Shown piece after piece: positions 19,393 through 27,949 of a stretch of DNA of 64,000 nt. Under the pieces are notes generated by a model. It was not told where the DNA came from. It searched no databases and saw only the letters and a program-made list of their open reading frames with translations. Made by a program: the position numbers and the translations under genes. Origin of the DNA: Candidatus Latescibacterota bacterium. Its GTDB lineage: Bacteria > JAAXHH01. Location: positions 33,070-97,069 of the forward strand of contig JAJEHX010000050.1 in NCBI GenBank assembly GCA_022823465.1, written 5' to 3'. The first letter of the stretch is position 1. Each line of letters begins with the position of its first letter.

Positions 19393-20694
19393 CTACGCGG
19401 ACCGTCTGGCGGCCGCCCGTTTCTCCATGGCGTCCACGGAGGTCGCCACGGCGGCGTCGCCCGTGACGTTCACGGCGGTGCGGCACATGTCGAGGATGCG
19501 ATCGACTCCGAGGATCAGCGCGATGCCCGCGGCCGGCACGCCGATGGTCTCGAGGATGATGATCAGCATGATGATCCCCGCGCCAGGCACCGCGGCAGTG
19601 CCGATGGAGGCCAGGACGGCCGTGAGGACGATCTGCAGCTGGGCGGTCATGTCGAGCCCGAGCCCGAGGGCCTGGGCGATGAAAACGGCGGCCACGGCCT
19701 GGTAGAGCGCCGTGCCGTCCATGTTGATCGTGGCGCCGAGGGGCAGGACGAAGGAGGAGACCTCCTTGGAGACCCCGAGGTTACGCTCACTCACATCCAT
19801 GGTAACGGGAAGCGTGGCTCCGCTGGAACTGGAGGAGAAAGCCAGGAGCTGGGCCGGGGCGATCCCCCGGAAGAATCGGATGATCTTCATGTCGGAGAAG
19901 ATTTTCAACAGAAGCGGGTAGGTAACGATGCCGTGGATCAGCAGCCCAATGAGGACCACCATGCAGTAAAAGCCCAGGGCCCCAAGGAGTTCACCCACGG
20001 CGGACAGGTCGTCCCGAGCCACCTGGTTGATGGTCTTGGCGATCAGGGCGAAGACCCCGATGGGGGCGACGACCATGATCATGTGCACGATCTGGATGAT
20101 GACCGACGTGAGCCCGCCGAAGAAATCCACCAGGGGCTTGCCCTTGTCGGCCGGAATCAGGACCAGGGCGATGCCGAATAGGAGGGAGAAGAAGACGACC
20201 TGGAGCATGCGGCCGTTGTTGCTCAGGGCGCCGAAGATGTTATCGGGCGTCATGTCCACGAAGACCTGCAACGGCCCCCGCTCCCTGGCCGTTTCGGCTC
20301 GTTCCATGTCCGATTCCGCGTCGGACTGGTAGGCCGCCTGAAGCTGCTCCTGCAGTCCTTGGGGCACGCCCGTCCCGGGTTCGAGCAGGTTGACCATGAC
20401 GAGACCGATGGTCACGGAAACGGTCGTCGTGATGATGTAGATGGCGATCGTCCTACCCCCGATCCGGGACAGTTTCTTCACGTCCGACAGGGATGCGACG
20501 CCCATGATGAGCGAGCCCAACACGAGGGGAACGGCGATTACCTTGAGCAGGTTCAGGAAGATGTCGCCGAAGGGCGTGATCCAGTCTTCGGTGAACTGGC
20601 TCCAGCCCATGGCCGCGGAGAGTAATCCGTACAACAAGCCCAGGATCAGGCCGATGATGATCTTCCAGTGCAGGGGCAGGCGCCATAGATTCAT
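19393..20694 (-). CDS. Dicarboxylate/amino acid:cation symporter (DAACS/SLC1 family)
   Basis: A 433-residue inner-membrane transporter of the GltP/DctA fold. The C-terminal core shows the serine-rich re-entrant hairpin AFSSSSSGATLPVTM near 262-276, the sodium-binding NMDGTALYQ near 303-311, and the second hairpin GIIMLIIILETIGVPAAG. These identify sodium- or proton-coupled uptake of C4-dicarboxylates or acidic amino acids; which one is not decidable by eye. About 50 charged residues form a loop near 130-160. It lies 26 nt after the E1 beta gene on the same strand and could feed carbon to that oxidative step. Confidence 0.93.
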   Translation of the reverse strand: MNLWRLPLHWKIIIGLILGLLYGLLSAAMGWSQFTEDWITPFGDIFLNLLKVIAVPLVLGSLIMGVASLSDVKKLSRIGGRTIAIYIITTTVSVTIGLVMVNLLEPGTGVPQGLQEQLQAAYQSDAESDMERAETARERGPLQVFVDMTPDNIFGALSNNGRMLQVVFFSLLFGIALVLIPADKGKPLVDFFGGLTSVIIQIVHMIMVVAPIGVFALIAKTINQVARDDLSAVGELLGALGFYCMVVLIGLLIHGIVTYPLLLKIFSDMKIIRFFRGIAPAQLLAFSSSSSGATLPVTMDVSERNLGVSKEVSSFVLPLGATINMDGTALYQAVAAVFIAQALGLGLDMTAQLQIVLTAVLASIGTAAVPGAGIIMLIIILETIGVPAAGIALILGVDRILDMCRTAVNVTGDAAVATSVDAMEKRAAARRSA

Positions 20695-20720
20695 ATCGCG
20701 TTTTACTCCGGTTACGGTGC

Positions 20721-21722
20721 TTAGACCGGGACGTCGTGGAACAGGCCCTGTACGGTCCGGACCAGCTTTTCCTCATCAGGAATGGTCTGCGGTTCCAGTC
20801 CGGGACTGAATGGCACGGGTACGTCCATGGCGCCGAGGCGCTTGACGGGGGCGTCCAGGTAGTCGAAGGCCTCGTCGGCGATCCGGGAGGCCAGTTCGCC
20901 GGTGACCCCGTAGCTCTGGTAGGCTTCGTCGATCACCACGGCGCGGCTGGTCTTCTCGACGGAACGCACGATGGTGTCCATATCAAGGGGCGACAGCGTC
21001 CGGGGATCCACGACCTCGGCGCTGATTCCCTCCCGTTCCAGTTCGTCCGCCGCCTTGAGCGCGGTGTGCACCATGCTCGAGGTGGCGACGAGGGTCACGT
21101 CGCTTCCTTCCCGCTTGATATCCGCCACGCCGAAGGGAATGGTATAGTCCTCGACATCAGGAACCGGACCCTTCAGGCCGTACATCATCTTGTCTTCGTA
21201 AATGACGGTGGGGTTGTCGTCGCGAATGGCGGTCTTGAGCAGTCCCTTCAGATCGGCCGGCGTGGAGGGGATGGCCACCTTGACGCCGGGAATGTGGGAC
21301 AGCCAGGCCTGCAGGCTCTGGGAGTGCTGGGCCGCGGAGGATCGTCCGGCGCCGATCGTGGTCCGAATCGTCAGCGCGCAGCTGGCCTGACCCCCGGTCA
21401 TGTAGCACATCTTGGCCGCCTGGTTGACGATCTGGTCCATGGCGATGGTGATGAAGTCGCCGAACATGATTTCGACGATGGGGCGCATGCCCGTCAAGGC
21501 CGCGCCAACCCCCGCGCCCATGATGCCGGCTTCCGAAATGGGCGTATCCCGTACCCTGTCCTCGCCGAATTCGTCCAGCAGCCCCACGGTGACCTTGAAC
21601 ACGCCGCCCGCCACGGCCACGTCCTCTCCCATGAAGAAGACGGTCCCGTCCCGCCGCATTTCCTCCGCGATGGCCTCGCGGACGGCTTCTCCGTAGGTGA
21701 TCTGGCGCTCAGGCAAAGACAT
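20721..21722 (-). CDS. 2-oxoacid dehydrogenase E1 component, beta subunit
   Basis: A 333-residue transketolase-like subunit that pairs with the alpha subunit to decarboxylate pyruvate, acetoin or branched-chain 2-oxoacids. It begins ITYGEAVREAIAEEM, has FMGEDVAVAGGVF near 30-42, DTPISEAGIMGAGVGAA near 59-75 with the glutamate that contacts the thiazolium cofactor, and the C-terminal AVVIDEAYQSYGVTGE region. It overlaps the alpha gene by 14 nt, so translation is probably coupled. No E2 or E3 gene follows, so the rest of the complex lies elsewhere. The substrate is most likely pyruvate or acetoin. Confidence 0.93.
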   Translation of the reverse strand: MSLPERQITYGEAVREAIAEEMRRDGTVFFMGEDVAVAGGVFKVTVGLLDEFGEDRVRDTPISEAGIMGAGVGAALTGMRPIVEIMFGDFITIAMDQIVNQAAKMCYMTGGQASCALTIRTTIGAGRSSAAQHSQSLQAWLSHIPGVKVAIPSTPADLKGLLKTAIRDDNPTVIYEDKMMYGLKGPVPDVEDYTIPFGVADIKREGSDVTLVATSSMVHTALKAADELEREGISAEVVDPRTLSPLDMDTIVRSVEKTSRAVVIDEAYQSYGVTGELASRIADEAFDYLDAPVKRLGAMDVPVPFSPGLEPQTIPDEEKLVRTVQGLFHDVPV

Positions 21723-22728
21723 GATCGGTCACCTCCCCGGCTTCGGGGTAGGGGGATTCGTTCGCAAAGGCCACGGCGTCTTCCACCCGTTTCGTAATGG
21801 TCGTGTCGATGGATTCCAGTTCGGCCTCGTCCACCATGCCCGCCTTCATCATGCGCCGGGCGAAGCGGGGTATGGGATCCTTTGCGAGCCAGGTGTCCGT
21901 TTCTTCCTGGGTCCGGTAGGTTTTTTCCGGGTCGCCGTCGCCCACGTGGTGCCCGCGGTACCGGTAGGTCTTGTTCTCGATCAGGCAGGGTCCCTCGCCG
22001 GCCCGGGCCCTTTCAACCATCTCCACGGCGGTCTGGTGTACGGCGACCGCGTCGTTACCGTCGACCACCATCGCCGGCATGTCGAAACCCGCGGCCCGTT
22101 CGGCCACGTGTTCCCTGACGGCCGTCACGTCCTTCGCGGCGGTATATTCCCCGTAATGGTTGTTTTCGCAGACGAACAGGACGGGCAGCGACCAGACGGA
22201 CGCCAGGTTGGCGGATTCCAGGAAGGCGCCCTGGTTGATGGCGCCGTCGCCGAAGAAGCACACGGCCACCTGCCCGGTGCCGCGCATCTTGCCGCTCAGG
22301 GCCGCGCCGGTCGCCATGCCCATGCCGCCTCCCACGATCCCGTTCGCGCCCAGGATCCCGAGGCTCATGTCGGCGATGTGCATGGTGCCGCCCTTCCCCC
22401 GGTTGTAGCCGTCGACCTTGCCCATCATCTCCGCCATCATGCGGTCGACCTTGCCGCCCTTGGCGATCAGGTGGCCGTGGCCCCGGTGGGTACTGGTGAG
22501 GTAATCGTCGTCATTCAGGGCGGAACAGATGCCCACGGCCGAGGCTTCCTGGCCGATATACAGATGGGCGAGACCACGCATCAGGCCCTGCGTATACACT
22601 TCCAGCACGGCTTCCTCGAACCGCCGTATGGTCAGCATCTTCTCGTAGATTTCCCGGCAAAGCGGCTCGGGCAGCGGCAGCGTTCCCTCGTCGCTGGAGG
22701 TGGTAATCAACTCCAGGGATTCCGACAT
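21709..22728 (-). CDS. pdhA: 2-oxoacid (pyruvate/acetoin) dehydrogenase E1 component, alpha subunit
   Basis: Binds thiamine diphosphate and carries out decarboxylation with the beta subunit. The 339-residue protein has THRGHGHLIAKG near 79-90, GKGGTMHIAD near 111-120, and the TPP motif GDGAINQGAF...ENN near 179-212. YRYRGHHVGDGDPEKTYRT near the C-terminus is the phosphorylation-loop equivalent. A dedicated promoter at 22789-22817 precedes it, with an AGGAG ribosome-binding site. A thiamine transporter gene lies just upstream, on the far side of a terminator. The pdhA symbol is tentative because acetoin dehydrogenase E1 is very similar. Confidence 0.9.
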   Translation of the reverse strand: MSESLELITTSSDEGTLPLPEPLCREIYEKMLTIRRFEEAVLEVYTQGLMRGLAHLYIGQEASAVGICSALNDDDYLTSTHRGHGHLIAKGGKVDRMMAEMMGKVDGYNRGKGGTMHIADMSLGILGANGIVGGGMGMATGAALSGKMRGTGQVAVCFFGDGAINQGAFLESANLASVWSLPVLFVCENNHYGEYTAAKDVTAVREHVAERAAGFDMPAMVVDGNDAVAVHQTAVEMVERARAGEGPCLIENKTYRYRGHHVGDGDPEKTYRTQEETDTWLAKDPIPRFARRMMKAGMVDEAELESIDTTITKRVEDAVAFANESPYPEAGEVTDHVFA

Positions 22729-22788
22729 GTTTCAAGCGCTCCTGAAAGTAGCGGCGAAAATGACATTCGGGTTCAGGCGGACGGTCTC

Positions 22789-22817
22789 ATAATACGGACG
22801 GGCGGACGGCCAGGCAA
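22789..22817 (-). promoter_or_regulatory. Sigma70-type promoter of the E1 alpha-beta-symporter unit
   Basis: The minus strand reads TTGCCT, a 17-bp spacer, then TATTAT, 60 nt before the E1 alpha start. It begins right after the T-tract of the preceding terminator, marking a new transcription unit. Confidence 0.6.
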
Positions 22818-22821
22818 GAGG

Positions 22822-22851
22822 AAAAAAAAACCGCATGACGGCCGTATCATG
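22822..22851 (-). terminator. Probable terminator after thiT
   Basis: On the minus strand a short stem built on CATG/CATG around an ACGGCCGT core is followed within three bases by a run of nine T. The stem is modest, but a stronger hairpin at 22874-22904 precedes it. Confidence 0.5.
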
Positions 22852-22873
22852 GTGTTCGTTCACGACGATTGCG

Positions 22874-22904
22874 GCATCCCGGACCAGCCGGTCTGGTCCG
22901 ATGC
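22874..22904 (-). other. Strong stem-loop in the thiT 3' region
   Basis: GCAT plus CGGACCAG pairs with CTGGTCCG plus ATGC, 12 base pairs interrupted only by a CC bulge, around a five-base loop. It starts 22 nt after the thiT stop codon. It has no T-run of its own, so it may stabilise or process the 3' end rather than terminate. Confidence 0.6.
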
Positions 22905-22926
22905 GAAACCCGGCCCCGGCCCAGGT

Positions 22927-23562
22927 TCACTCGTTCCGGTCCGGCGCAAAACCCCGGTTGATCCGGCGAATCAGCGGAGGGGCGAAGAGGATCATCAGGA
23001 TGGTCTCGGGAACGACGACACTGGCGTTATACAGCAGGGCGTAGAGCCACGGCGCCGTCCATTGCTGGAGTAAGGGAGAAAGGGTGATTCCGGAGTAATC
23101 CCGGACCAGTTCGTAGACCTGCCGGTTCAGTTCAGGAGGCGTAAAGGCCGCGAAATAGACTGCGCCTGATACCACGTGGCTTGCCAGCCGGAGCGTCCCG
23201 GCCACCAGGATCCCGAGGCGGGGCCAGGAGGGGAAGCAGCCGACGATCCCCAGCAGGGCGTAGGGCAGCAGGTAGTCCAGGACGACCTGGACAGGGTGCA
23301 GTATGACGGGATCGACGATCAGGGTGACCAGGCCCGCGGCCAGGCCGCCGGCCATGCCCGCCCTGGGGCCGTACGTGACAGCCAGGTAGACCAGGGGCAG
23401 GAACTTAAGCGACAGCGAGCCGCCCCACGGCAGCCGGTACAGGCGGATGAAGCCGAGGAGCACGGCGAGCGCGACGGCCACGGCCATGGCCGTCAGGCGG
23501 CGCGTGCTATCGGTCCTGGCCGTCGCCTGCGGATTCGCTTTCTTCGGGCTCGTGCTTGCCAT
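22927..23562 (-). CDS. thiT: ThiT-like thiamine ECF transporter substrate-binding subunit
   Basis: A 211-residue protein with about six transmembrane helices. The segment RLPWGGSLSLKFLPLVYLAVTYG followed by GLAAGLVTLIVDP and HPVQVVLDYLLPYALLG matches the ThiT (YuaJ) pattern of the S-component that binds thiamine in energy-coupling factor transporters. The ATPase and EcfT modules are not nearby, as is usual for group II ECF systems. It overlaps the LON-domain gene by 56 nt and lies just before thiamine-diphosphate-dependent E1 genes. I looked for a TPP riboswitch and saw none. Family-level confidence is good; specificity for thiamine is inferred. Confidence 0.85.
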   Translation of the reverse strand: MASTSPKKANPQATARTDSTRRLTAMAVAVALAVLLGFIRLYRLPWGGSLSLKFLPLVYLAVTYGPRAGMAGGLAAGLVTLIVDPVILHPVQVVLDYLLPYALLGIVGCFPSWPRLGILVAGTLRLASHVVSGAVYFAAFTPPELNRQVYELVRDYSGITLSPLLQQWTAPWLYALLYNASVVVPETILMILFAPPLIRRINRGFAPDRNE

Positions 23563-24169
23563 GTCCGTTCATGTCGGCCAGACGCTTCATCTTTTCCTGC
23601 TCACCCAGTTTCTGCATCGTATCGAGAAGCGCCGTGTCGAGTTTCCTGATCCGTTCCGTAGTCGAAGTCAGTTCCAGCAGGGACTGCCTGTCCTGCAGGA
23701 CCATATCGAGCGTCGACGCGATAATGAATGAAAAGTGCACCGGGTCGAAGATGCCCCGGATGGCGCCTACGCCCCTGGTCTGAAGGCGGATCATCTTCTG
23801 GTAGGCGTTCAGGACCTTCTTCAGCAGGTCGGAGGGGATGTCCTCGCTGTCGTCGTCGAAGTACTCCACGACCGCTTCCAGGTAGGATTCGCGGTTCAGC
23901 ACGTCGAGGACGCGGAACCGTCTCCGCCCCTCGGTGAGGATATCCATGGACCCGTTTTCAAACTGCCGCAGGATCTGCGTGATCCGGGCGGTGCAGCCCA
24001 CCTGGCAAAGCTGGGTTTCATGAAGAAGGAGAATGCCGAATTCCATCTTCTCGTCGAGGCACTTCTGCACCATTTCCTTGTAGCGGGACTCGAATATGTG
24101 GAGGTGCAGGGGCATGCCCGGGAACAATACGGTATTAAGCGGGAAGAGCGGTATTTCGCGTGTATTCAT
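23507..24169 (-). CDS. LON substrate-binding domain protein (no protease domain)
   Basis: A 220-residue protein corresponding to the N-terminal LON domain alone: REIPLFPLNTVLFPGMPLHLHIFE near residues 4-27, then the FGILLLHE strand and GCTARITQILRQFENGSMDI near 57-76. The AAA+ and peptidase modules of Lon protease are absent, so it is not a protease by itself. Stand-alone LON-domain proteins are common and their role is poorly defined. Its C-terminus is charged and overlaps the thiT start by 56 nt, which suggests translational coupling of the two genes. Confidence 0.9.
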   Translation of the reverse strand: MNTREIPLFPLNTVLFPGMPLHLHIFESRYKEMVQKCLDEKMEFGILLLHETQLCQVGCTARITQILRQFENGSMDILTEGRRRFRVLDVLNRESYLEAVVEYFDDDSEDIPSDLLKKVLNAYQKMIRLQTRGVGAIRGIFDPVHFSFIIASTLDMVLQDRQSLLELTSTTERIRKLDTALLDTMQKLGEQEKMKRLADMNGHGKHEPEESESAGDGQDR

Positions 24170-24365
24170 GGCGATGTGGCGTACGAGAAAATGACGCGGA
24201 ATCTCACTGTTGAGGTGGAATACGTGCGTTGCGTGGCGGGTCGAATTTCCAGGAGTCGCCGCTCGCGAAGAAACGTGGACGGGACACGCGCATCTTAATC
24301 AGGCCCCGTCGGACGTGTCAACGGAATTCGGCCCGCGGCCGGTGTTTCGCGAAGCCAGTTCCTGC

Positions 24366-24393
24366 TTGACGGCCCCCGGCCTCCGGCTATATT
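24366..24393 (+). promoter_or_regulatory. Sigma70-type promoter of the acyl-CoA mutase gene
   Basis: TTGACG at 24366-24371, a 16-bp spacer and TATATT at 24388-24393, 64 nt before the mutase ATG. It would drive the mutase and trans-sulfuration genes. Confidence 0.65.
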
Positions 24394-24457
24394 ACGGTGT
24401 TGCTTCCGGGTGTAACTGAAATAGTTTGGCGCAATTAGGTCTGGCCTGGCGGATGTT

Positions 24458-26104
24458 ATGGACGAGACCCTGAACAGCAAAAAGCCGGAGGAAGGAGAGC
24501 AGGGCGGGCGCCCCCTTCGCAAGCCCTCCTTTACGAATATCTCCGGGTCTGCGGTGGAGGCGTTGTATACGGCCGGTAACCGGTCCGGTTCCGACTACCT
24601 GCGGGACGAAGGCTTCCCGGGGCAATTCCCCTATACGCGCGGGGTGCACGCTTCACTGTACCGTGGCCGGCCATGGACCATCCGGCAGTTCTCCGGATTC
24701 GGTTCCGCGGCGGATTCCAACACCCGTTTCAAGTTCCTCCTGGATCAGGGACAGGACGGCCTGTCCGTAGCCTTTGACGTGCCCACGCTGATGGGTTTCG
24801 ATTCCGATCACCCGTCGTCGGAAGGGGAAGTGGGTGTTTGCGGGGTCGCGGTCGACACGCTGGAGGACATCGAGATCCTGTTTTCCGGCATCCCGCTGGA
24901 CCGGATCAGCACCTCCATGACGATCAACGCGCCCGCCGCCGTACTGCTGGCCATGTATCTGGCCATGGCGGAGAAACGGGGCGTTCCCTGGACCGCGCTT
25001 AGGGGCACGCTGCAAAACGATATCCTGAAAGAGTACATCGCCCAGAAGGAGTGGATCTGCCCACCCGCCTCGGCCCTGAAGTTCGTCGCCGATACGGTGG
25101 TCTTCTGCACGGAACGGGTACCGCAGTGGAATCCCGTCAGCATCAGCGGGTATCACATCCGGGAGGCGGGGGCGACGGCCGCCCAGGAACTGGCCTTTAC
25201 CCTGGCGGATGGTTTCGCCTATGTCGACGCGTGCCTGGCCGCCGGCCTTGCCGTCGATCAGTTCGCCGCGCGGCTGTCCTTCTTCTTTAACGCCCATATC
25301 GACTTCTTCGAAGAGATCGCCAAGTTCCGGGCCGCGAGGCGGATCTGGGCGCGTCACATGCGCCGGCGGTACGGCGCCCGGTCGGAACGGTCCCGGATGC
25401 TGCGCTTCCATACCCAGACCGCGGGATGCAGCCTGACGGCCCAGCAACCGGAGAACAACATCGTGCGTACGGCGGTGGAAGCCCTGTCCGCCGTGCTGGG
25501 AGGCACCCAGTCGCTCCATACCAACGCGCTGGATGAAGCCTACGCCCTGCCGTCGGAACAGGCGGCCCGCATCGCCGTACGGACCCAGCAGATCATCGCC
25601 CACGAAACCGGAGTGGCCGATACGGTCGATCCCCTGGGCGGATCGTACTATGTCGAATCTCTCACGGACCGGCTGGAAGAGGAGGCCGAGGCCTATTTCG
25701 AGCGGATCGACGCCCTCGGGGGCATGGTGGCGGCCATCGAGGCGGGATTCCCCCAGCGGGAGATCATGGCCGCGGCCAACCGGTACCAGGAGGAGATCGA
25801 AAACCGGGACCGGATCGTAACGGGCGTGAATGAATTCGTCTCCCCGGGGGACGGCGATATCGAAACGTTGCGCGTCGACCCGCGTATCGAACGGGAACAG
25901 CGAGATCGTCTCGACTCGGTAAGGCGAAGAAGAAACAGCCTGGAAGCGGACAAAGCGCTCGAGACGCTGGGCGCCGCGCTGCGGAACGGGGAAAACCTCA
26001 TGCCCGCGATGCTGGAGGCGGTCAAGGCCTACGCGACGCTGGGAGAAATCGTGGGCGTGTTGCAGGAAGTGCACGGGCTGTACGAGGAACCCGTCGTCTT
26101 TTAA
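24458..26104 (+). CDS. Acyl-CoA mutase large subunit, isobutyryl-CoA mutase type
   Basis: Adenosylcobalamin-dependent carbon-skeleton mutase, 548 residues, made only of the substrate-binding barrel. The C-terminal B12 domain is absent and must come from a separate small subunit not in this window. The family core is clear: RPWTIRQFSGFG near 71-82, GLSVAFDVPTLMGFDSDHP, SISGYHIREAG with H233. At the two positions that set specificity, where methylmalonyl-CoA mutase has Tyr and Arg, this protein has F78 and Q196 (EYIAQKEW). That Phe/Gln pair, with identical spacing, is the isobutyryl-CoA mutase signature known from IcmA. I therefore prefer isobutyryl/n-butyryl-CoA over methylmalonyl-CoA, by inference from those residues. 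Confidence 0.85.
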   Translation: MDETLNSKKPEEGEQGGRPLRKPSFTNISGSAVEALYTAGNRSGSDYLRDEGFPGQFPYTRGVHASLYRGRPWTIRQFSGFGSAADSNTRFKFLLDQGQDGLSVAFDVPTLMGFDSDHPSSEGEVGVCGVAVDTLEDIEILFSGIPLDRISTSMTINAPAAVLLAMYLAMAEKRGVPWTALRGTLQNDILKEYIAQKEWICPPASALKFVADTVVFCTERVPQWNPVSISGYHIREAGATAAQELAFTLADGFAYVDACLAAGLAVDQFAARLSFFFNAHIDFFEEIAKFRAARRIWARHMRRRYGARSERSRMLRFHTQTAGCSLTAQQPENNIVRTAVEALSAVLGGTQSLHTNALDEAYALPSEQAARIAVRTQQIIAHETGVADTVDPLGGSYYVESLTDRLEEEAEAYFERIDALGGMVAAIEAGFPQREIMAAANRYQEEIENRDRIVTGVNEFVSPGDGDIETLRVDPRIEREQRDRLDSVRRRRNSLEADKALETLGAALRNGENLMPAMLEAVKAYATLGEIVGVLQEVHGLYEEPVVF

Positions 26105-26154
26105 GTCGCGCCGGCTGTTCGGCCGTGCGTCATATCTCAAAGGAAACCAACTAC

Positions 26155-27336
26155 ATGCCTCGTGCCAACAAGGGACTGTCCACCCGCTCCGTGCATGGCG
26201 GGGAGCATCGCGACAAACCGTTTTCCTCGGTGACCAATCCCATTGTACAGACGTCCACGTACGTGTTTCAGAATACCCAGGAACTGATCGACTACACGAC
26301 GGGAGAAGTCGACCGGGAAGAATACGGACGCTACGGGAACCCCACCAAGTCGGTGGCGGAGCGCAAGATCGCCGAGCTGGAGGGCGGAGAGGACGCTGCC
26401 CTCTTTTCTTCCGGCATGAGCGCGTTCACGTCCGTGCTGCTCGCCATACTCTCCTCTGGAGCCCACGTGATCGTCATGGACGAGTGCTACCGGCGCAGCC
26501 GCCAGTTCTGCAGGCAGATCCTTCCGAGATACAACATCGACGTGACCTTCGTGGAGACGGGTAACTGCGAGGAACTGGCGTCGGCGATCACCGATAAAAC
26601 CCGGCTCATTGTATCCGAGTCGCCCACGAATCCGTACCTGAACGTGATCGACCTGGAACAGGTCGCCGAGATCGCCGCGAGGCACCGCGTCAAGGTGCTG
26701 ATCGACGGCACTTTCGCCACGCCCTACAACCAGAAGCCCCTGGATTTCGGGATCGACCTGGTCCTTCACAGCGCCACCAAGTACCTGGGCGGCCACAACG
26801 ACCTGCTTTCAGGCGCCGTCGTAGGCAGCGCATCCCTCATCGCCGCCATCCGCGAGTTCCGCGACGTCACAGGCGGTATCGTCGATCCCCACGGCGCGTA
26901 CCTGCTGATCCGGGGGCTGAAGACCTTCGCTCTGCGCATGGAACAGCACAACGCGAACGGCATGGCCGTCGCCCGTTTTCTGGACGGCCATCCCCGCATC
27001 CGGAAAACGTACTACCCCGGCCTGGAAAGCCACGCGGGCCATGAAACGGCGCGCCGGCAGATGAGCGGTTTCGGGGGCGTGGTGAGCTTCGAGGTCGACG
27101 GCGACATGGAAACGACCATCCGGTTCATCGACGCGTTGCGCATTCCCTACATCGCACCGAGCCTGGGCGGCGTGGAGAGCCTCATCGAACAGCCCGCCAT
27201 CATGTCGTTCTATGAAATGGACCGGTCCGAACGGCTCGAAATCGGCATCAAGGACGAACTCGTCCGGTTTTCGGTGGGTATTGAAAACGCCGACGACCTG
27301 ATCGCCGACCTGGAACAGGCCCTCGGAAAGATCTAG
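26155..27336 (+). CDS. PLP-dependent trans-sulfuration enzyme (cystathionine gamma-synthase family)
   Basis: A 393-residue Cys/Met-metabolism enzyme. It has TRSVHGGEH near 10-18, YGRYGNPT with the PLP-phosphate tyrosine and arginine near 63-70, SSGMSAF near 90-96, the SPTNPYL segment, and LHSATKYLGGHND with the Schiff-base lysine near 203-215. The C-terminal SLGGVESLIEQPA loop binds the substrate carboxylate. Whether it is a gamma-synthase, gamma-lyase or beta-lyase cannot be told from these motifs. The ATG at 26155 follows AAAGGA; an upstream in-frame start at 26125 lacks one. It follows the mutase gene by 50 nt in the same direction. Confidence 0.93.
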   Translation: MPRANKGLSTRSVHGGEHRDKPFSSVTNPIVQTSTYVFQNTQELIDYTTGEVDREEYGRYGNPTKSVAERKIAELEGGEDAALFSSGMSAFTSVLLAILSSGAHVIVMDECYRRSRQFCRQILPRYNIDVTFVETGNCEELASAITDKTRLIVSESPTNPYLNVIDLEQVAEIAARHRVKVLIDGTFATPYNQKPLDFGIDLVLHSATKYLGGHNDLLSGAVVGSASLIAAIREFRDVTGGIVDPHGAYLLIRGLKTFALRMEQHNANGMAVARFLDGHPRIRKTYYPGLESHAGHETARRQMSGFGGVVSFEVDGDMETTIRFIDALRIPYIAPSLGGVESLIEQPAIMSFYEMDRSERLEIGIKDELVRFSVGIENADDLIADLEQALGKI

Positions 27337-27435
27337 GCGAATCCCCGGCTGAAGTTTCGAGAGGTATTCCCCTTTATACAGACCTGTCCATTCATTCCGT
27401 GACGTATGTGAACCAACATTGCCGGCAAGGCTACG

Positions 27436-27918
27436 ATGCACAAAAAACCAGAAGCAGGCCCAGAAGGTAAATTGATTGAACGGTTTGTGTTTGCGGTTGA
27501 ACATATGAATCGCTTGATGTTCACTGGGCGTATTTCTGCACTCAAACGATTGGATTTAAATGCTCACCAGATTAACACGCTATTCCTGCTGGATTATTTC
27601 GGCCCGCTGAAGATGAGTGCCATTGCCGGGGAATTGGGCACTTCAATCGCACACACGACGATCATTGTAAAGAACCTTGTTCAGAAGGAATATGTGAAGC
27701 GGAACTCAAATCCAAATGACCGAAGAGTGGTAATCTGTGAATTGACCGATCGGGGCAGGAAGGCTACGGAAGTGTTCTTAAGTCACGCGCGGAAGCGAGC
27801 TGCACGGGTGGTGGAAAAGTGGGATATGGTGAGTCTGGAGTCGGTGGTGAAGTCGTTGGAGTTATTGTGGAAAACTGAAGACGAAGTACTGAAATCAGAA
27901 CATCCCAATACGCTATAG
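27436..27918 (+). CDS. MarR-family transcriptional regulator
   Basis: A 160-residue winged-helix regulator. The recognition region KMSAIAGELGTSIAHTTIIVKNLVQKEYVKR near 58-88 and the wing with NPNDRRVVICELTDRGRKA near 90-108 fit MarR proteins, which usually act as dimers sensing small ligands. The gene is visibly lower in GC than the rest of the window, roughly half G+C, and uses many A/T-ending codons. It is flanked by tRNA-Gln, whose 3' end faces it. It has no obvious divergent target gene. Composition plus tRNA proximity suggest lateral acquisition, but no integrase remains. Confidence 0.9.
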   Translation: MHKKPEAGPEGKLIERFVFAVEHMNRLMFTGRISALKRLDLNAHQINTLFLLDYFGPLKMSAIAGELGTSIAHTTIIVKNLVQKEYVKRNSNPNDRRVVICELTDRGRKATEVFLSHARKRAARVVEKWDMVSLESVVKSLELLWKTEDEVLKSEHPNTL

Positions 27919-27949
27919 ATAATTTAGTTAATAACTATTAAATACCAAA

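Noticed and set aside
22729..22926. Possible TPP riboswitch near thiT and the E1 genes
   Set aside because: Neither the CUGAGA box nor the conserved second pyrimidine-sensing arm is visible; only hairpins, a T-tract and a promoter are found.
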